DNA of 38,030 nt from an uncultured Eubacteriales bacterium (GCA_958352145.1 CATWNM010000020.1:1-38030), one strand, 5' to 3'. Counted from the stretch's first letter, positions 16,171 to 24,690 are shown. Numbers and translations: made by a program. The notes: a model not told the origin generated them from the sequence alone.

Positions 16171-17424
16171 ATGAGAAAAAATCAGAAAGCTGCGCTTTGT
16201 ATTGCGCTGGCTGCGCTTATGGCGGTTTGTGCGGCCGCGTTTGCGGTATTTGCGGCCAATTCTACCAGCGCGGGCCAATTTGCGGATAATGCGGAGGTTC
16301 AGGGTTATCAACAGACGATTCAAGCGCTTGAACAGCGGCAAAAAGAACTCCAGCAACAGTTAAAAAGCGTGCAGAACGACCGGTATACCGCGCAGCAGAA
16401 AGCTGCCGATCTGAATGAATTGATTTTGAGCACGGAAAAAAAGATTGAAACGACGCAAAATTTATTGAATGCGTTGTCTGCGCAGATTTCGGCAAAGAAA
16501 CAGGAAATTGCGGGTAAGGAAGCCGAGATTATCAGTAAGCAGGCTGAGGTTGACGTCACGCGGGAAAAATTTTTGATGCTGGTTCGTGCGCAGTATGAGA
16601 GCGAGACGACTGGTATTTTAGGCGTGGTGCTCGGTTCGGACAGTGTTTCGGATCTTTTGTCCCGCATTGAATATATGGCGAATATTCTTGAATATAATTC
16701 AACGCTTCTGGAGAAATTCAAGAGAGAAAAGCAGGAACTTGAGGATATGAAAGCGGTGTTGGAGTCTTCTAAGAGCGAACTTGACGCCGCGTATGCTTCT
16801 CAGGTGGCGTACAGCGACACGCTGGCTGCGGAGGAAGCGGCGCTTCAACTGCAAAAAGGTGACGCGGACGCTTATGTGGCCTCGCTGAAAAAGACAGAGG
16901 CTGAAATCACCGAGCAGTATAATGCCGCGCGCGCAGAGGAAGAAAAAGAAAGCCAGCGCCTAGAGGCGCTGCTCCGGCAGCTTGCTAAGGAAAACGAGTC
17001 CGACTACGTCGGCGGCAAGTTCATATGGCCAGTGGACACGAGTATCCGGCGCATCAGTAGCGGCTATGGGTGGCGCACCTATTATTACTATGGAAAGAAA
17101 GTAACCGATTTTCATATGGGCATCGATATTCCCGCGCCGGTCGGCACCGACATTTATGCAGTGCAGAGCGGTAAAGTTATCGTGGCGCAGTCGCACAGCA
17201 GTTACGGGAATTATATCGTGATCGATCACGGCGGCGGTATTTCAACCCTGTATGCGCATTGTTCGCAATTGCTGGTTAAGGTCGGGGACGAGGTTGTACA
17301 GGGAGATCATATTGCGGAGATGGGCAGCACTGGAAATTCTACCGGTTCGCATGTGCACTTTGAGGTTCGTGTCGACGGAAAGCATGAGGATCCTATCGCC
17401 AATGGTTGGGTAGTACAGCCCTGA
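16171..17424 (+). CDS. Murein hydrolase activator/M23 peptidase, EnvC-like
   Basis: A 417-residue secreted protein. A signal peptide covers residues 1-29 (LCIALAALMAVCAAAFAVFA, then ANS). A long coiled coil spans about 45-275 (ALEQRQKELQQQLKS, KKIETTQNLLNALSAQISAK). The C-terminal LytM/M23 domain spans about 285-415. Zinc ligands appear intact: H315 and D319 in FHMGID, and H394/H396 in HVHFEV, so it may be an active endopeptidase rather than a degenerate EnvC. The coiled-coil plus LytM architecture behind FtsEX is the arrangement of FtsEX-controlled hydrolases and activators (EnvC, and functionally PcsB/CwlO). I use ATG 16171 with GGAGGCG upstream; an ATG at 16156 overlaps the end of ftsX. 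Confidence 0.93.
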   Translation: MRKNQKAALCIALAALMAVCAAAFAVFAANSTSAGQFADNAEVQGYQQTIQALEQRQKELQQQLKSVQNDRYTAQQKAADLNELILSTEKKIETTQNLLNALSAQISAKKQEIAGKEAEIISKQAEVDVTREKFLMLVRAQYESETTGILGVVLGSDSVSDLLSRIEYMANILEYNSTLLEKFKREKQELEDMKAVLESSKSELDAAYASQVAYSDTLAAEEAALQLQKGDADAYVASLKKTEAEITEQYNAARAEEEKESQRLEALLRQLAKENESDYVGGKFIWPVDTSIRRISSGYGWRTYYYYGKKVTDFHMGIDIPAPVGTDIYAVQSGKVIVAQSHSSYGNYIVIDHGGGISTLYAHCSQLLVKVGDEVVQGDHIAEMGSTGNSTGSHVHFEVRVDGKHEDPIANGWVVQP

Positions 17425-17457
17425 CGTCCTCTGCAAAAAGCTTGGAAAGGGTATATT

Positions 17458-18744
17458 ATGACGAAAAAAAATTCAGTTTGGCTGACCGTGCTGCTGATTA
17501 TTATCGCATGTGCGATTACTTTTCAGCTCACTGTGATCTTTGGCGACGTTTTTGTTCGTGACCGGACGATCGGCGAAGTTCCGACCGAGTATACCGATTC
17601 TACCGGAGAGCCGGAAGGCCCCGGAGAAATTCTTCAGAAAACGCCGGCGGATGAAATTACCGAACGGGTGAGTGAGAAAATTTATGCGCTCGCATGGCTG
17701 TATACGAATTATTATGTCGGCGAACTGAATATAGATGATCTTGTGGAGGGGGCCGCGGTTGGTTTTGCCGCTTATTCCGGGGATAAATACGGTTCCTATC
17801 ATTCCGCGGAGGAATATGCTTCGCTTACCGAGGGATATTCGGGTGAGTTTGCCGGCATCGGTGTGAGCGTTTCGTTTGATCTGGACGCTTATGCCATTGA
17901 AATTTTAAACGTTATGCCGGACAGTCCGGCGCTTGAGGTTGGCTTGCTTCCCAACGACATGATTGTCGGCGTCGGCGGTGTAAATATTACGGAGATCGGC
18001 TATGATGAAGCCGTCAAGCGTATCCGCGGTGAGATCGGAACTGAGGTTACGCTGACGATTGCCCGCGGAGAGGCGTATAATGAGGTATTTGACGTAACGG
18101 TGACCCGGCGCAAAGTTGAAGAGCAGGTTGTGACCTATGAAACAATTAAAGTAGAAGGGATCAGCCGCCCGGTCGCGCATATCCGGTTGCTGGATTTCAA
18201 TGACAAGACACCCGAACAGTTTTTGGAGGCGCTTGCGCAAGGCAGCAGCGACGCTGTGCACGGATACATTTTAGATGTGCGCAACAATGGCGGCGGCGAG
18301 CTTTCTTCCATTACGGAAATCTTGGATAGGTTGCTTCCGGAGGGGCCGATCGTACGAATACAGTATAAAGACGGCACGGAACAGGTGATTACATCCGATA
18401 AGAATGATTTTTCGGGCACGATCGTTGTTTTGGCCAATGGAAATACCGCTTCAGCGGCGGAGCTTTTCGTTGCGGCGCTGCGGGATTATGGCAAGGCGAT
18501 CGTCGTCGGCACGACGACTTATGGAAAGGGGACAGTGCAGACGATTGTTCCGTTTGAGGATGGCAGCGCGCTGCGGATTTCAAGCGCAATGTATGCGCCG
18601 CCGTATTCGGAAAATTATGAAGGCGTGGGAATCACGCCGGATGTGGAAGCCGATCTTGCTGACGAGTATAAAAGTGTGAATCTGTTTAAACTCGATCATG
18701 AAAATGACGCGCAGCTTCAGGCCGCGCTTGCACTCTTCAAATAA
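17458..18744 (+). CDS. C-terminal processing S41 peptidase with PDZ domain
   Basis: A 428-residue protease of the CtpA/CtpB type. It has an N-terminal signal anchor (residues 7-30), a PDZ domain at about 125-205 (GIGVSVSFDLDAY, then MPDSPALEVGLLPNDMIVGV) and an S41 catalytic core. The catalytic dyad is S332 in NTASAAE and K357 in YGKGTVQ, and RNNGGGEL precedes it. Such proteases trim exported proteins, including envelope hydrolases, or sporulation signalling proteins. Its place after the M23 gene suggests that it processes or controls that protein, but this is inference. GGAAAGG lies 7 bases before the ATG. Confidence 0.95.
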   Translation: MTKKNSVWLTVLLIIIACAITFQLTVIFGDVFVRDRTIGEVPTEYTDSTGEPEGPGEILQKTPADEITERVSEKIYALAWLYTNYYVGELNIDDLVEGAAVGFAAYSGDKYGSYHSAEEYASLTEGYSGEFAGIGVSVSFDLDAYAIEILNVMPDSPALEVGLLPNDMIVGVGGVNITEIGYDEAVKRIRGEIGTEVTLTIARGEAYNEVFDVTVTRRKVEEQVVTYETIKVEGISRPVAHIRLLDFNDKTPEQFLEALAQGSSDAVHGYILDVRNNGGGELSSITEILDRLLPEGPIVRIQYKDGTEQVITSDKNDFSGTIVVLANGNTASAAELFVAALRDYGKAIVVGTTTYGKGTVQTIVPFEDGSALRISSAMYAPPYSENYEGVGITPDVEADLADEYKSVNLFKLDHENDAQLQAALALFK

Positions 18745-18775
18745 AATTATCCTATATGAAAGAGGAAAAAACGAT

Positions 18776-19264
18776 ATGGCAAAGCAAATGCACTATACAA
18801 AAGATGGATATCAGGCGTTGGTCGAGGAACTGGACTACCTAAAGACAACCCGGCGCGCGGAGGTCAAGGAGGCGCTGGCGACCGCCCGTTCCTATGGCGA
18901 CCTTTCGGAAAACAGTGAATATGACGAGGCAAGAAACGAACAGGCGAAAGTTGAATCCAGAATCTCCGAGCTTGAATCTTTAATTCTTCATGCCATTGTT
19001 GTAGATGAGTCTGAGATCGATACCAGCCGCGTCAGTGTCGGTTCGATTGTTCGTGTTTCTCGGGCCGATAACGGCAAGGAGACGGAATATACAATCGTAG
19101 GCACCAATGAGGTCGATTTTTGGACGGGCAAAATATCCGATCAGTCGCCAATCGGCGCTGCGCTGATCGGCGCGCGTGCGGGCGATACCATTACCGTAGA
19201 GTCGCCAAACGGCGGTTTTGACTTGAATATTTTATCCGTTTCACGTGTAAAAGTGAATGGATAA
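18776..19264 (+). CDS. greA: Transcription elongation factor GreA
   Basis: A 162-residue factor that binds the RNA polymerase secondary channel and stimulates cleavage of backtracked RNA. The N-terminal coiled coil has the conserved tip region ARSYGDLSENSEYDEARNEQ with the acidic residues needed for cleavage; the C-terminal FKBP-like domain begins at about residue 80 and ends with SPIGAALIGARAGD. The length is normal (about 158). AGAGGAA precedes ATG 18776; upstream in-frame codons overlap the protease gene and are not conserved. It probably belongs to the ftsE-to-lysS transcript, since only 31 bases separate it from the protease gene. Confidence 0.96.
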   Translation: MAKQMHYTKDGYQALVEELDYLKTTRRAEVKEALATARSYGDLSENSEYDEARNEQAKVESRISELESLILHAIVVDESEIDTSRVSVGSIVRVSRADNGKETEYTIVGTNEVDFWTGKISDQSPIGAALIGARAGDTITVESPNGGFDLNILSVSRVKVNG

Positions 19265-19274
19265 GCTGGAATAT

Positions 19275-19308
19275 AACCGCGGTTCTTTCTCCTGCGGATA
19301 TGCGGGAG
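19275..19308 (+). other. Palindrome and hairpin in the greA-lysS gap
   Basis: The 10-base palindrome AACCGCGGTT (19275-19284) is followed by a small hairpin, CTCCTGC (19289-19295) with GCGGGAG (19302-19308). No T tract follows. The leader is too short (116 bases in all) and lacks the motifs for a T-box. Confidence 0.35.
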
Positions 19309-19380
19309 CAAGTTGTTTGAGCGTTGGTTTGTTTTGTGAAACGCCCTTTTAAGAAAAGTTTGACAGATAAGGAAAAAAAT

Positions 19381-20874
19381 ATGACCGAAGATATGAAGCA
19401 GGAAAAGGAACAGGGAAGCGGCAGTGAACTTGCGGTTCGGCGTGCAAAATTGCAGGCGTTGGTCGAGGCGGGCAGAAATCCGTTTGAACGCACTGTCTAT
19501 GACCGTACGGCCCTGAGTGCGGATATCCGCGCTCAGTTTGATGCGTTTGAAGGCAAAGACGTCCGTATTGCCGGCCGGGTCATGGGCAAGCGCGTGATGG
19601 GAAAGGCAAGTTTTGTCCATCTGGCGGACAGTACGGGTAAAATACAGGCGTATGTGCGCAGAGACGACGTTGGAGAGGAGGCATATGCCGGTTTTAAAAA
19701 GTATGATACCGGCGATATTATCGGCATTTCGGGATTTGTATTCCGTACGCAGACCGGCGAGGTTTCCGTGCATGCCAAAGAAATTGTTTTGCTCTCCAAG
19801 TCTTTGCTGCCTCTTCCTGAAAAATTTCATGGACTGAAAGATACCGATCTGCGTTATCGTCAGCGGTATGTGGATTTGATCGTTAATCCCGAAGTGCGGG
19901 ATACGTTTGTCAAGCGTTCGGTAATTCTGCGTGAGATCCGCGCATATTTGGATGCAAAAGGCTTTCTGGAAGTGGATACGCCTATTCTGACGCCGTTTGA
20001 GATCGGTGCGGCTGCGCGGCCGTTTGTCACGCATCATAACACGCTGGACATAGATATGTATCTGCGCATTGAGACGGAACTTTATTTAAAACGGCTGATC
20101 GTAGGCGGTTTTGACAAAGTGTATGAGGTTGGTCGGATTTTCCGCAACGAGGGCATGGATACGCGCCATAATCCGGAGTTTACTTCGATCGAACTCTATC
20201 AGGCTTTTACGGATTATAAGGGCATGATGGATCTGGTGATCGAATTGAATACGCTGCTTGCGAAAAAGGTGTGCGGCAGCGAAAAGATCATGTATCAGGG
20301 CGTTGAGATCAATATGGGGCATTGGGAAAAGCTCACGATGGTCGAAGCGGTGAAGAAATATTCCGGACTGGATTATTATGCGTGGACTTCGGATGTGGAT
20401 GCGCGGTTGCAGGCGAAAGCAAAAGGCGTTGAAGTTCCTGCGGATGCGACGCGCGGCGCGGTTTTGGTTGAATTGTTCGATCAGTTCGTGGAGGAAAATC
20501 TGATTCAGCCGACCATTATTTATGATTATCCGGTGGAGAACAGCCCGCTTGCAAAAAAGAAGCCGGATGATCCGGCGTTTACAGAGCGTTTTGAATATTT
20601 TATATGTGCGAGCGAGATGGGCAACGCATTTAGCGAGTTGAACGATCCGATTGATCAGCGTGAACGCTTTGAGCGTCAGGTTGCCGCCAAACGCGCCGAA
20701 GATCCAAATACGACCGCCCAAGTCGATGAGGATTATATCACTGCGCTCGAATATGGGCTGCCGCCGACGGGCGGCCTCGGCTTTGGCATCGATCGGCTGG
20801 TTATGTTGCTGACCGACAGTCCTTCGATCCGCGATGTTTTGTTGTTTCCCACGATGAAGCCTTTAAGCGAGTAA
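19381..20874 (+). CDS. lysS: Lysyl-tRNA synthetase, class II
   Basis: A 497-residue enzyme that charges tRNA-Lys. An OB-fold anticodon-binding domain (about residues 55-150: VRIAGRVMGKRVMGKASFVH) is followed by the class II catalytic core. Motif 2 is FRNEGMDTRHNPEFTSIELYQA split around residue 260, and motif 3 is GLGFGIDRLVML near the C-terminus. The length is normal. I use ATG 19381 after AAGGA; the in-frame ATG at 19324 gives a basic 19-residue extension without a ribosome site. It is the last core gene before the accessory region, and no strong terminator follows it closely. Confidence 0.97.
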   Translation: MTEDMKQEKEQGSGSELAVRRAKLQALVEAGRNPFERTVYDRTALSADIRAQFDAFEGKDVRIAGRVMGKRVMGKASFVHLADSTGKIQAYVRRDDVGEEAYAGFKKYDTGDIIGISGFVFRTQTGEVSVHAKEIVLLSKSLLPLPEKFHGLKDTDLRYRQRYVDLIVNPEVRDTFVKRSVILREIRAYLDAKGFLEVDTPILTPFEIGAAARPFVTHHNTLDIDMYLRIETELYLKRLIVGGFDKVYEVGRIFRNEGMDTRHNPEFTSIELYQAFTDYKGMMDLVIELNTLLAKKVCGSEKIMYQGVEINMGHWEKLTMVEAVKKYSGLDYYAWTSDVDARLQAKAKGVEVPADATRGAVLVELFDQFVEENLIQPTIIYDYPVENSPLAKKKPDDPAFTERFEYFICASEMGNAFSELNDPIDQRERFERQVAAKRAEDPNTTAQVDEDYITALEYGLPPTGGLGFGIDRLVMLLTDSPSIRDVLLFPTMKPLSE

Positions 20875-21238
20875 AACACAAAATATAGGTTCTTGTTGTA
20901 TAGAAGATACTATATATTGCGTTTTTAACCCTTGATAAATCATTATCTTACTAAAAATTTACCTAAAGTGATTTGCACACAACCACACACAAGCATAGAC
21001 TAACTGAGAGGAACTGTACAATTAATTTTGACAGTTCCTTTCTTGTTACCTTGAACAAACCAACAGGAGAACTGTAGAATTGTTCTAAATATTATCGTAT
21101 AGGAAGGTATTTATATGCTCATATTCAGTTGAAAAAAATTAATAAAAAATTGTGAAATATTTTTAGTTCCGCCTAACAAATAAATATTTTCATAGACTAT
21201 GTAGATGAAAGCATTGATCAATCGCTTGGAGTGAAACC
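20875..21238. other. 364-bp AT-rich gap between lysS and the accessory region
   Basis: No gene is seen here apart from a 5-codon frame (21115-21132, MLIFS) with AGGAAGG about 7-8 bases before its ATG. The stretch holds one good terminator (21009-21045) and a weak promoter candidate (TTGAAC 21051-21056, 18 bases, TAGAAT 21075-21080). Base composition becomes clearly more AT-rich than in the upstream core genes. A mobile-element boundary could lie here, but no attachment-site repeat can be identified because the other end is not in the window. Confidence 0.5.
21009..21045 (+). terminator. Terminator in the lysS-downstream gap
   Basis: AGGAACTGT (21009-21017) pairs perfectly with ACAGTTCCT (21031-21039) around a 13-base loop, followed by TTCTTGTT. 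It may end the lysS transcript about 135 bases after the gene. Confidence 0.7.
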
Positions 21239-22861
21239 ATGAAAAAGCAAGAACTGCTGAATTATTTTGATGACGAGCTGCTGGATAAGTTATTTGGTTT
21301 TTGTTATGCACGAACCAACGATAGCTGCGAAGCGCAGGAGCTATGTTCAGACATTGTTTTTGCCCTAGTAAAAACAGCGCATACTGATGGTGAAATCGCA
21401 AATCTGTATCCATTTATATGGAGAGTAGCTAGGAATGTATATGCCGACTTTTCTAAAAACAGAAGACGGTATTTAGATACATTCAGCGACGGTGATACAG
21501 AAGATATTCTTCAATTTATCACCGACAAAGAAATTGAAGATGACCGCGATGCACAACTGAATGCAGTCTATCGTCGAATTGCTTTTTTGACTAAGGCATA
21601 TCGCGAAGTGATGATTATGTTCTATATAGACGGATTATCTACTGTAGAAATTGCAAAACGTCAGAATATAAGCGAAGGCGCTGTTCGTCAAAGATTATTT
21701 TCAGCCAGACAAAAAGTAAGAAGCGAGGTAAAAGAAATGGCGAAAATCTATAATAGACCTTTAGCCCTTGATAAAATTAATTATGTCATATGGGGAACTG
21801 GTGATCCTGGCTGGGGCGATCCGCGCACTGTTTGCACACGAACGCTTTCTAAGCATATTGTATGGCTTTGCCGTAAAAAGCCGATAAGCGCGTCGGAGAT
21901 CGCAGAAGAACTGAATGTGCCTAATGTTTATGTTGAAGAGGAGCTTGAGATCCTTGCGAAAGGCGAAAACGGCAAATATGGACTTCTTCGCCCTATGGAC
22001 AATGGAAAATATGTTTTGAATTTCATTTTGTTCGACAAGGATGTTATCGAAAAAGCACATGCTTTATATACGGAGCATCTGCCCCAAATTTGCAACATTA
22101 TTTCTGATTACATTGAAAAACATAAAGAGGAGTACCTTGCGTTTCCATACTTGAATAAGAAAATTGATTTAAATCTTGTTCTCTGGCAGCAGATATATAC
22201 TATGACGCAGGCTTTCTCCGACAATGTTGAGGGAATTTTGGCTGAAAAATATTTTTCTCAGACCGAGAAAGTCAATCGCCCATTCAGTGTATTCGGATAT
22301 GTTGACAATGGAAAACGGTATGGCGGCGGCTGGGATGGAGTTAACGCGGAGCATGTGTGTGGATTTACCAAAATTCATTTGGACAACATCTATATTACAC
22401 GTATCAAAAAGCATTTTGGCTGTGACTTGAATGTTTCAAACGATCCTCAAGTTCAGCTCGCTCTGCGTGCGATTGACGGCTTGGAAATCTCTTCTCTGTC
22501 GGAAATTGAAAAAGAACATGCTGCAAAAGCTATCAAATGCGGTTATCTGTATCGTGAAGGCAATATGCTTTATACGAAGATTCTCGTAAGTGCTATGCAA
22601 GATATGGGCAGACTTTTTGATATCAGCAATGGTCTTTCAAAGGGATTCTTTGAGGAAGAAGCACAGGTCGTAGCCGAAAAGATAGCAGCGTTGATTCGCA
22701 AAGTTGTCCCTGACTATCTGCTTGATGAATGGAGGCTGGCGAATAATCTTGCTCATATGCCGGTTCTTGATGCAGTGGTAGAGGTTCTGATTGGGAAAAG
22801 AATCCTTACGCCTCCCGAAAATGGTGTCGGCGCCGAAGGCTGCTGGATGAGTGTTATGTGA
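21239..22861 (+). CDS. ECF-like sigma factor with a long C-terminal extension
   Basis: A 540-residue protein. Residues 10-75 match sigma-70 region 2 (AQELCSDIVFALVK, YPFIWRVARNVYADF), and about 105-165 region 4 with its helix-turn-helix (LSTVEIAKRQNISEGAVRQRLFSARQKV). This ECF-type core normally ends near residue 180; here about 370 residues follow. The extension begins with a possible winged helix (LSKHIVWLCRKKPISASEIA, then EELNVPNVYVEEELEILAKG) and contains no membrane segment, so it looks like a cytosolic sensor fused to a sigma factor. No anti-sigma gene is adjacent. GGAGTGAAACC precedes the ATG. It stands alone and is followed by a terminator, and the target promoters are unknown. Confidence 0.82.
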   Translation: MKKQELLNYFDDELLDKLFGFCYARTNDSCEAQELCSDIVFALVKTAHTDGEIANLYPFIWRVARNVYADFSKNRRRYLDTFSDGDTEDILQFITDKEIEDDRDAQLNAVYRRIAFLTKAYREVMIMFYIDGLSTVEIAKRQNISEGAVRQRLFSARQKVRSEVKEMAKIYNRPLALDKINYVIWGTGDPGWGDPRTVCTRTLSKHIVWLCRKKPISASEIAEELNVPNVYVEEELEILAKGENGKYGLLRPMDNGKYVLNFILFDKDVIEKAHALYTEHLPQICNIISDYIEKHKEEYLAFPYLNKKIDLNLVLWQQIYTMTQAFSDNVEGILAEKYFSQTEKVNRPFSVFGYVDNGKRYGGGWDGVNAEHVCGFTKIHLDNIYITRIKKHFGCDLNVSNDPQVQLALRAIDGLEISSLSEIEKEHAAKAIKCGYLYREGNMLYTKILVSAMQDMGRLFDISNGLSKGFFEEEAQVVAEKIAALIRKVVPDYLLDEWRLANNLAHMPVLDAVVEVLIGKRILTPPENGVGAEGCWMSVM

Positions 22862-22868
22862 TAATAAG

Positions 22869-22904
22869 AACCGCCGGAGATCCAATGATTTCCGGCGGTT
22901 TTTG
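22869..22904 (+). terminator. Terminator of the sigma factor gene
   Basis: AACCGCCGGA (22869-22878) pairs perfectly with TCCGGCGGTT (22891-22900) around a 12-base loop and ends in a T run. Confidence 0.92.
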
Positions 22905-23045
22905 TTAAGTAGAATAATGAATAAAAATGGGAAATAAAGTAATAAAAAGTTTGGCACATTCGAAATACAGATGTCAGTATCATATAGCATTACCAATAGT
23001 AATCTCAATCACACAGGTGTTTATGTCTATTCCAAAGGCAAAATT

Positions 23046-23510
23046 ATGATACACCTGACGCTGGACTATCACAGCGACCGAGATTGCCGCACGCCGGGCG
23101 AATATCTGCGCTACCATAGAACTTTTCAGGGCAAATCAACAAGAGAGGTCGCAGAAAGCGTCGGTATCGTTCCCGCAACCCTTGTCCTATATGAAAACGA
23201 TAAGCACCCCATTAAATATAATACCGCTGTTTCGCTGGCAAAGGAATTGAATATTGACCTTAATCGGTTGCTGGATTCCTATACTTCGTTTGTGGATTAT
23301 CCGTGTGGGGAATTTCTGAAAAAGGTACGCAGGGACTTGTCTTTATCACAAGCTGAAATAGCAAAAGACATTGGCGTATCTCAAACCGCCTATTCCGGCT
23401 GGGAAAGGGGAATTAAAGCGCCACGCCGTCAGGAATATCAAAAAATCGTGTGTGCCTTGCAAAGAAGAAAGGTCGATGTTAGCGGCATAATTCTCCAATC
23501 TACCGTCTGA
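23046..23510 (+). CDS. Tandem helix-turn-helix (XRE-type) regulator
   Basis: A 154-residue protein with two XRE-like helix-turn-helix domains: residues about 15-80 (TPGEYLRYHRTFQGKSTREV, then AESVGIVPATLVLYEND) and about 90-145 (FLKKVRRDLSLSQAEIAKDI, then GVSQTAYSGWERG). The second is a standard Cro/CI-type domain and the first is more divergent. It probably regulates the mobile element downstream. The start is uncertain: ATG 23046 has a weak AAAGG site, while an in-frame ATG at 22971 adds 25 residues without one. A small repeat (ATTAC, 5 bases, GTAAT, near 22991) in the leader could be an operator. A promoter for the next gene starts just after its stop. Confidence 0.8.
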   Translation: MIHLTLDYHSDRDCRTPGEYLRYHRTFQGKSTREVAESVGIVPATLVLYENDKHPIKYNTAVSLAKELNIDLNRLLDSYTSFVDYPCGEFLKKVRRDLSLSQAEIAKDIGVSQTAYSGWERGIKAPRRQEYQKIVCALQRRKVDVSGIILQSTV

Positions 23511-23525
23511 CAGGGATTCGCACCT

Positions 23526-23555
23526 TTGCAATTCGGTTTTCTTCAAATATATAAT
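23526..23555 (+). promoter_or_regulatory. Promoter of the 56-aa gene
   Basis: TTGCAA (23526-23531), an 18-base spacer and TATAAT (23550-23555), followed by GTAGCTGCAAGGAGG. The block from CACCTTTGCA to the ribosome site closely resembles the one before the lipoprotein gene at 25729-25777. Confidence 0.78.
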
Positions 23556-23578
23556 GTAGCTGCAAGGAGGCAGAAAAT

Positions 23579-23749
23579 ATGAAGCAGAAAAGGTATCTAT
23601 ATTTGAATGAATCAGAAATCAGCGTTGTGTTACATAGCCTTGTCCGGCTGAAAAATTCACTCATTCAGCAAGGCAGATATACCGATTGTGTGGACGAACT
23701 CATTTTGAAAGTAATGAACGCTCCAACCAAGCGCCTGAAAATTTCATAA
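23579..23749 (+). CDS. Small conserved mobile-element protein, 56 aa
   Basis: A 56-residue protein that starts MKQKRYLYLNESE and ends in a basic KRLKIS tail, with the core SLVRLKNSLIQQGRYTDCVD. Proteins of this type commonly precede parA in integrative elements of Clostridia; no function is known to me. AAGGAGG lies 8 bases before the ATG and a good promoter lies upstream. A terminator follows the stop, so the transcript may be short unless read-through reaches parA. Confidence 0.82.
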   Translation: MKQKRYLYLNESEISVVLHSLVRLKNSLIQQGRYTDCVDELILKVMNAPTKRLKIS

Positions 23750-23763
23750 CGATTACTTATCTG

Positions 23764-23799
23764 AAGCCGTTTATTTTGAAAAGAGTAAGCGGCTTTTTT
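23764..23799 (+). terminator. Terminator between the 56-aa gene and parA
   Basis: AAGCCGTTTA (23764-23773) pairs with TAAGCGGCTT (23786-23795, one G-T pair) around a 12-base loop, followed by TTTT. Confidence 0.85.
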
Positions 23800-23811
23800 C
23801 ATACCCGTACA

Positions 23812-23839
23812 TAGCCGTCTGCTTCGCCGCAGGCGGCTA
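23812..23839 (+). other. Hairpin in the parA leader
   Basis: TAGCCGTCTGC (23812-23822) pairs over its full 11 bases with GCAGGCGGCTA (23829-23839), one pair being G-T, around the loop TTCGCC. It ends 11 bases before AAAGGAGG and has no T tract, so it is a leader structure, not a terminator. Confidence 0.65.
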
Positions 23840-23865
23840 AATCTATGTAAAGGAGGAAACCCGAA

Positions 23866-24690
23866 ATGGCGAATTGCAAAGTAGTTGCGGTGACGAACCA
23901 AAAAGGCGGCGTGGGTAAAACCACAACAACCGCCAACCTCGGAATCGGGCTTGCACAGGAAAACAAACGGGTCTTGCTGATCGACGCAGACGCACAGGCT
24001 TCTCTGACGCTTTCCCTCGGCTACCCGAAGCCTGATGAACTGCCCGTTACACTTGCGGATATTATGCAGAATGTGATTGACGACAAGCCGATTCCTAACG
24101 GCTGCGGTATTTTGCACCACGGCGAGGGCGTTGACCTGCTCCCTGCAAACATTGGATTGTCGGGTATGGAAATTCGGCTCATAAACGCTATGAGCCGTGA
24201 AAGCGTACTGCGGACATATATCAATTCGGTAAAGCCCCATTACGACTATATCCTGATTGACTGTATGCCGTCGCTCGGAATGATGCCGATTAACTCACTG
24301 GCGGCAGCGGACACCGTGATTATCCCCTCGCAGCCGTCTTACCTTTCTGCAAAAGGTCTGGATTTGCTCATGCACTCCATTTCACAGGTCAAACGGCAGA
24401 TCAACCCCAAGCTGAAAATCGACGGGATTCTTTTTACGATGGTGGATAGCCGTACCAACGAAGCAAAAGAAATCATAGCTTCTCTGCGCGCTCACTATGG
24501 CGAAAAAATCCGTGTGTTCAGTACGGAGATACCCTTTTCCGTGAGAGCCGCCGAAACCAGCGGCAGGGGCAAGAGCATTTATGCTCACGACAAGAACGGC
24601 AAGGTTGCCGCCGCATACCACGCGCTGACAAAGGAGGTGTTGGAGATTGAGCGTAAAAACGAGAGATTTAGGAATGACGCCGTTAGATGA
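23866..24690 (+). CDS. parA: ParA-family partition ATPase
   Basis: A 274-residue deviant-Walker ATPase. The Walker A motif is KGGVGKTT (residues 13-20, with the signature Lys), A' is LLIDADAQASLT and Walker B is YDYILIDCMPSLG. It is a Soj/ParA-like protein and would position or stabilise the DNA of the element, for instance its excised circular form. The gene overlaps parB by 44 bases, so they are made together. AAAGGAGG precedes the ATG. Its C-terminus (LEIERKNERFRNDAVR) is charged. ParA/ParB of this kind are characteristic of conjugative elements in gut Clostridia. Confidence 0.95.
   Translation: MANCKVVAVTNQKGGVGKTTTTANLGIGLAQENKRVLLIDADAQASLTLSLGYPKPDELPVTLADIMQNVIDDKPIPNGCGILHHGEGVDLLPANIGLSGMEIRLINAMSRESVLRTYINSVKPHYDYILIDCMPSLGMMPINSLAAADTVIIPSQPSYLSAKGLDLLMHSISQVKRQINPKLKIDGILFTMVDSRTNEAKEIIASLRAHYGEKIRVFSTEIPFSVRAAETSGRGKSIYAHDKNGKVAAAYHALTKEVLEIERKNERFRNDAVR

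Noticed and set aside
19265..19380. A possible T-box riboswitch before lysS, suggested by ACCGCGGTT
   Set aside because: The gap is only 116 bases, there is no AGGGTGG-type motif or terminator, and greA ends right before it.
20875..21238. A defined attachment site at the lysS 3' end
   Set aside because: No partner repeat or integrase lies in the window, so an att site cannot be supported; only the composition change is noted.
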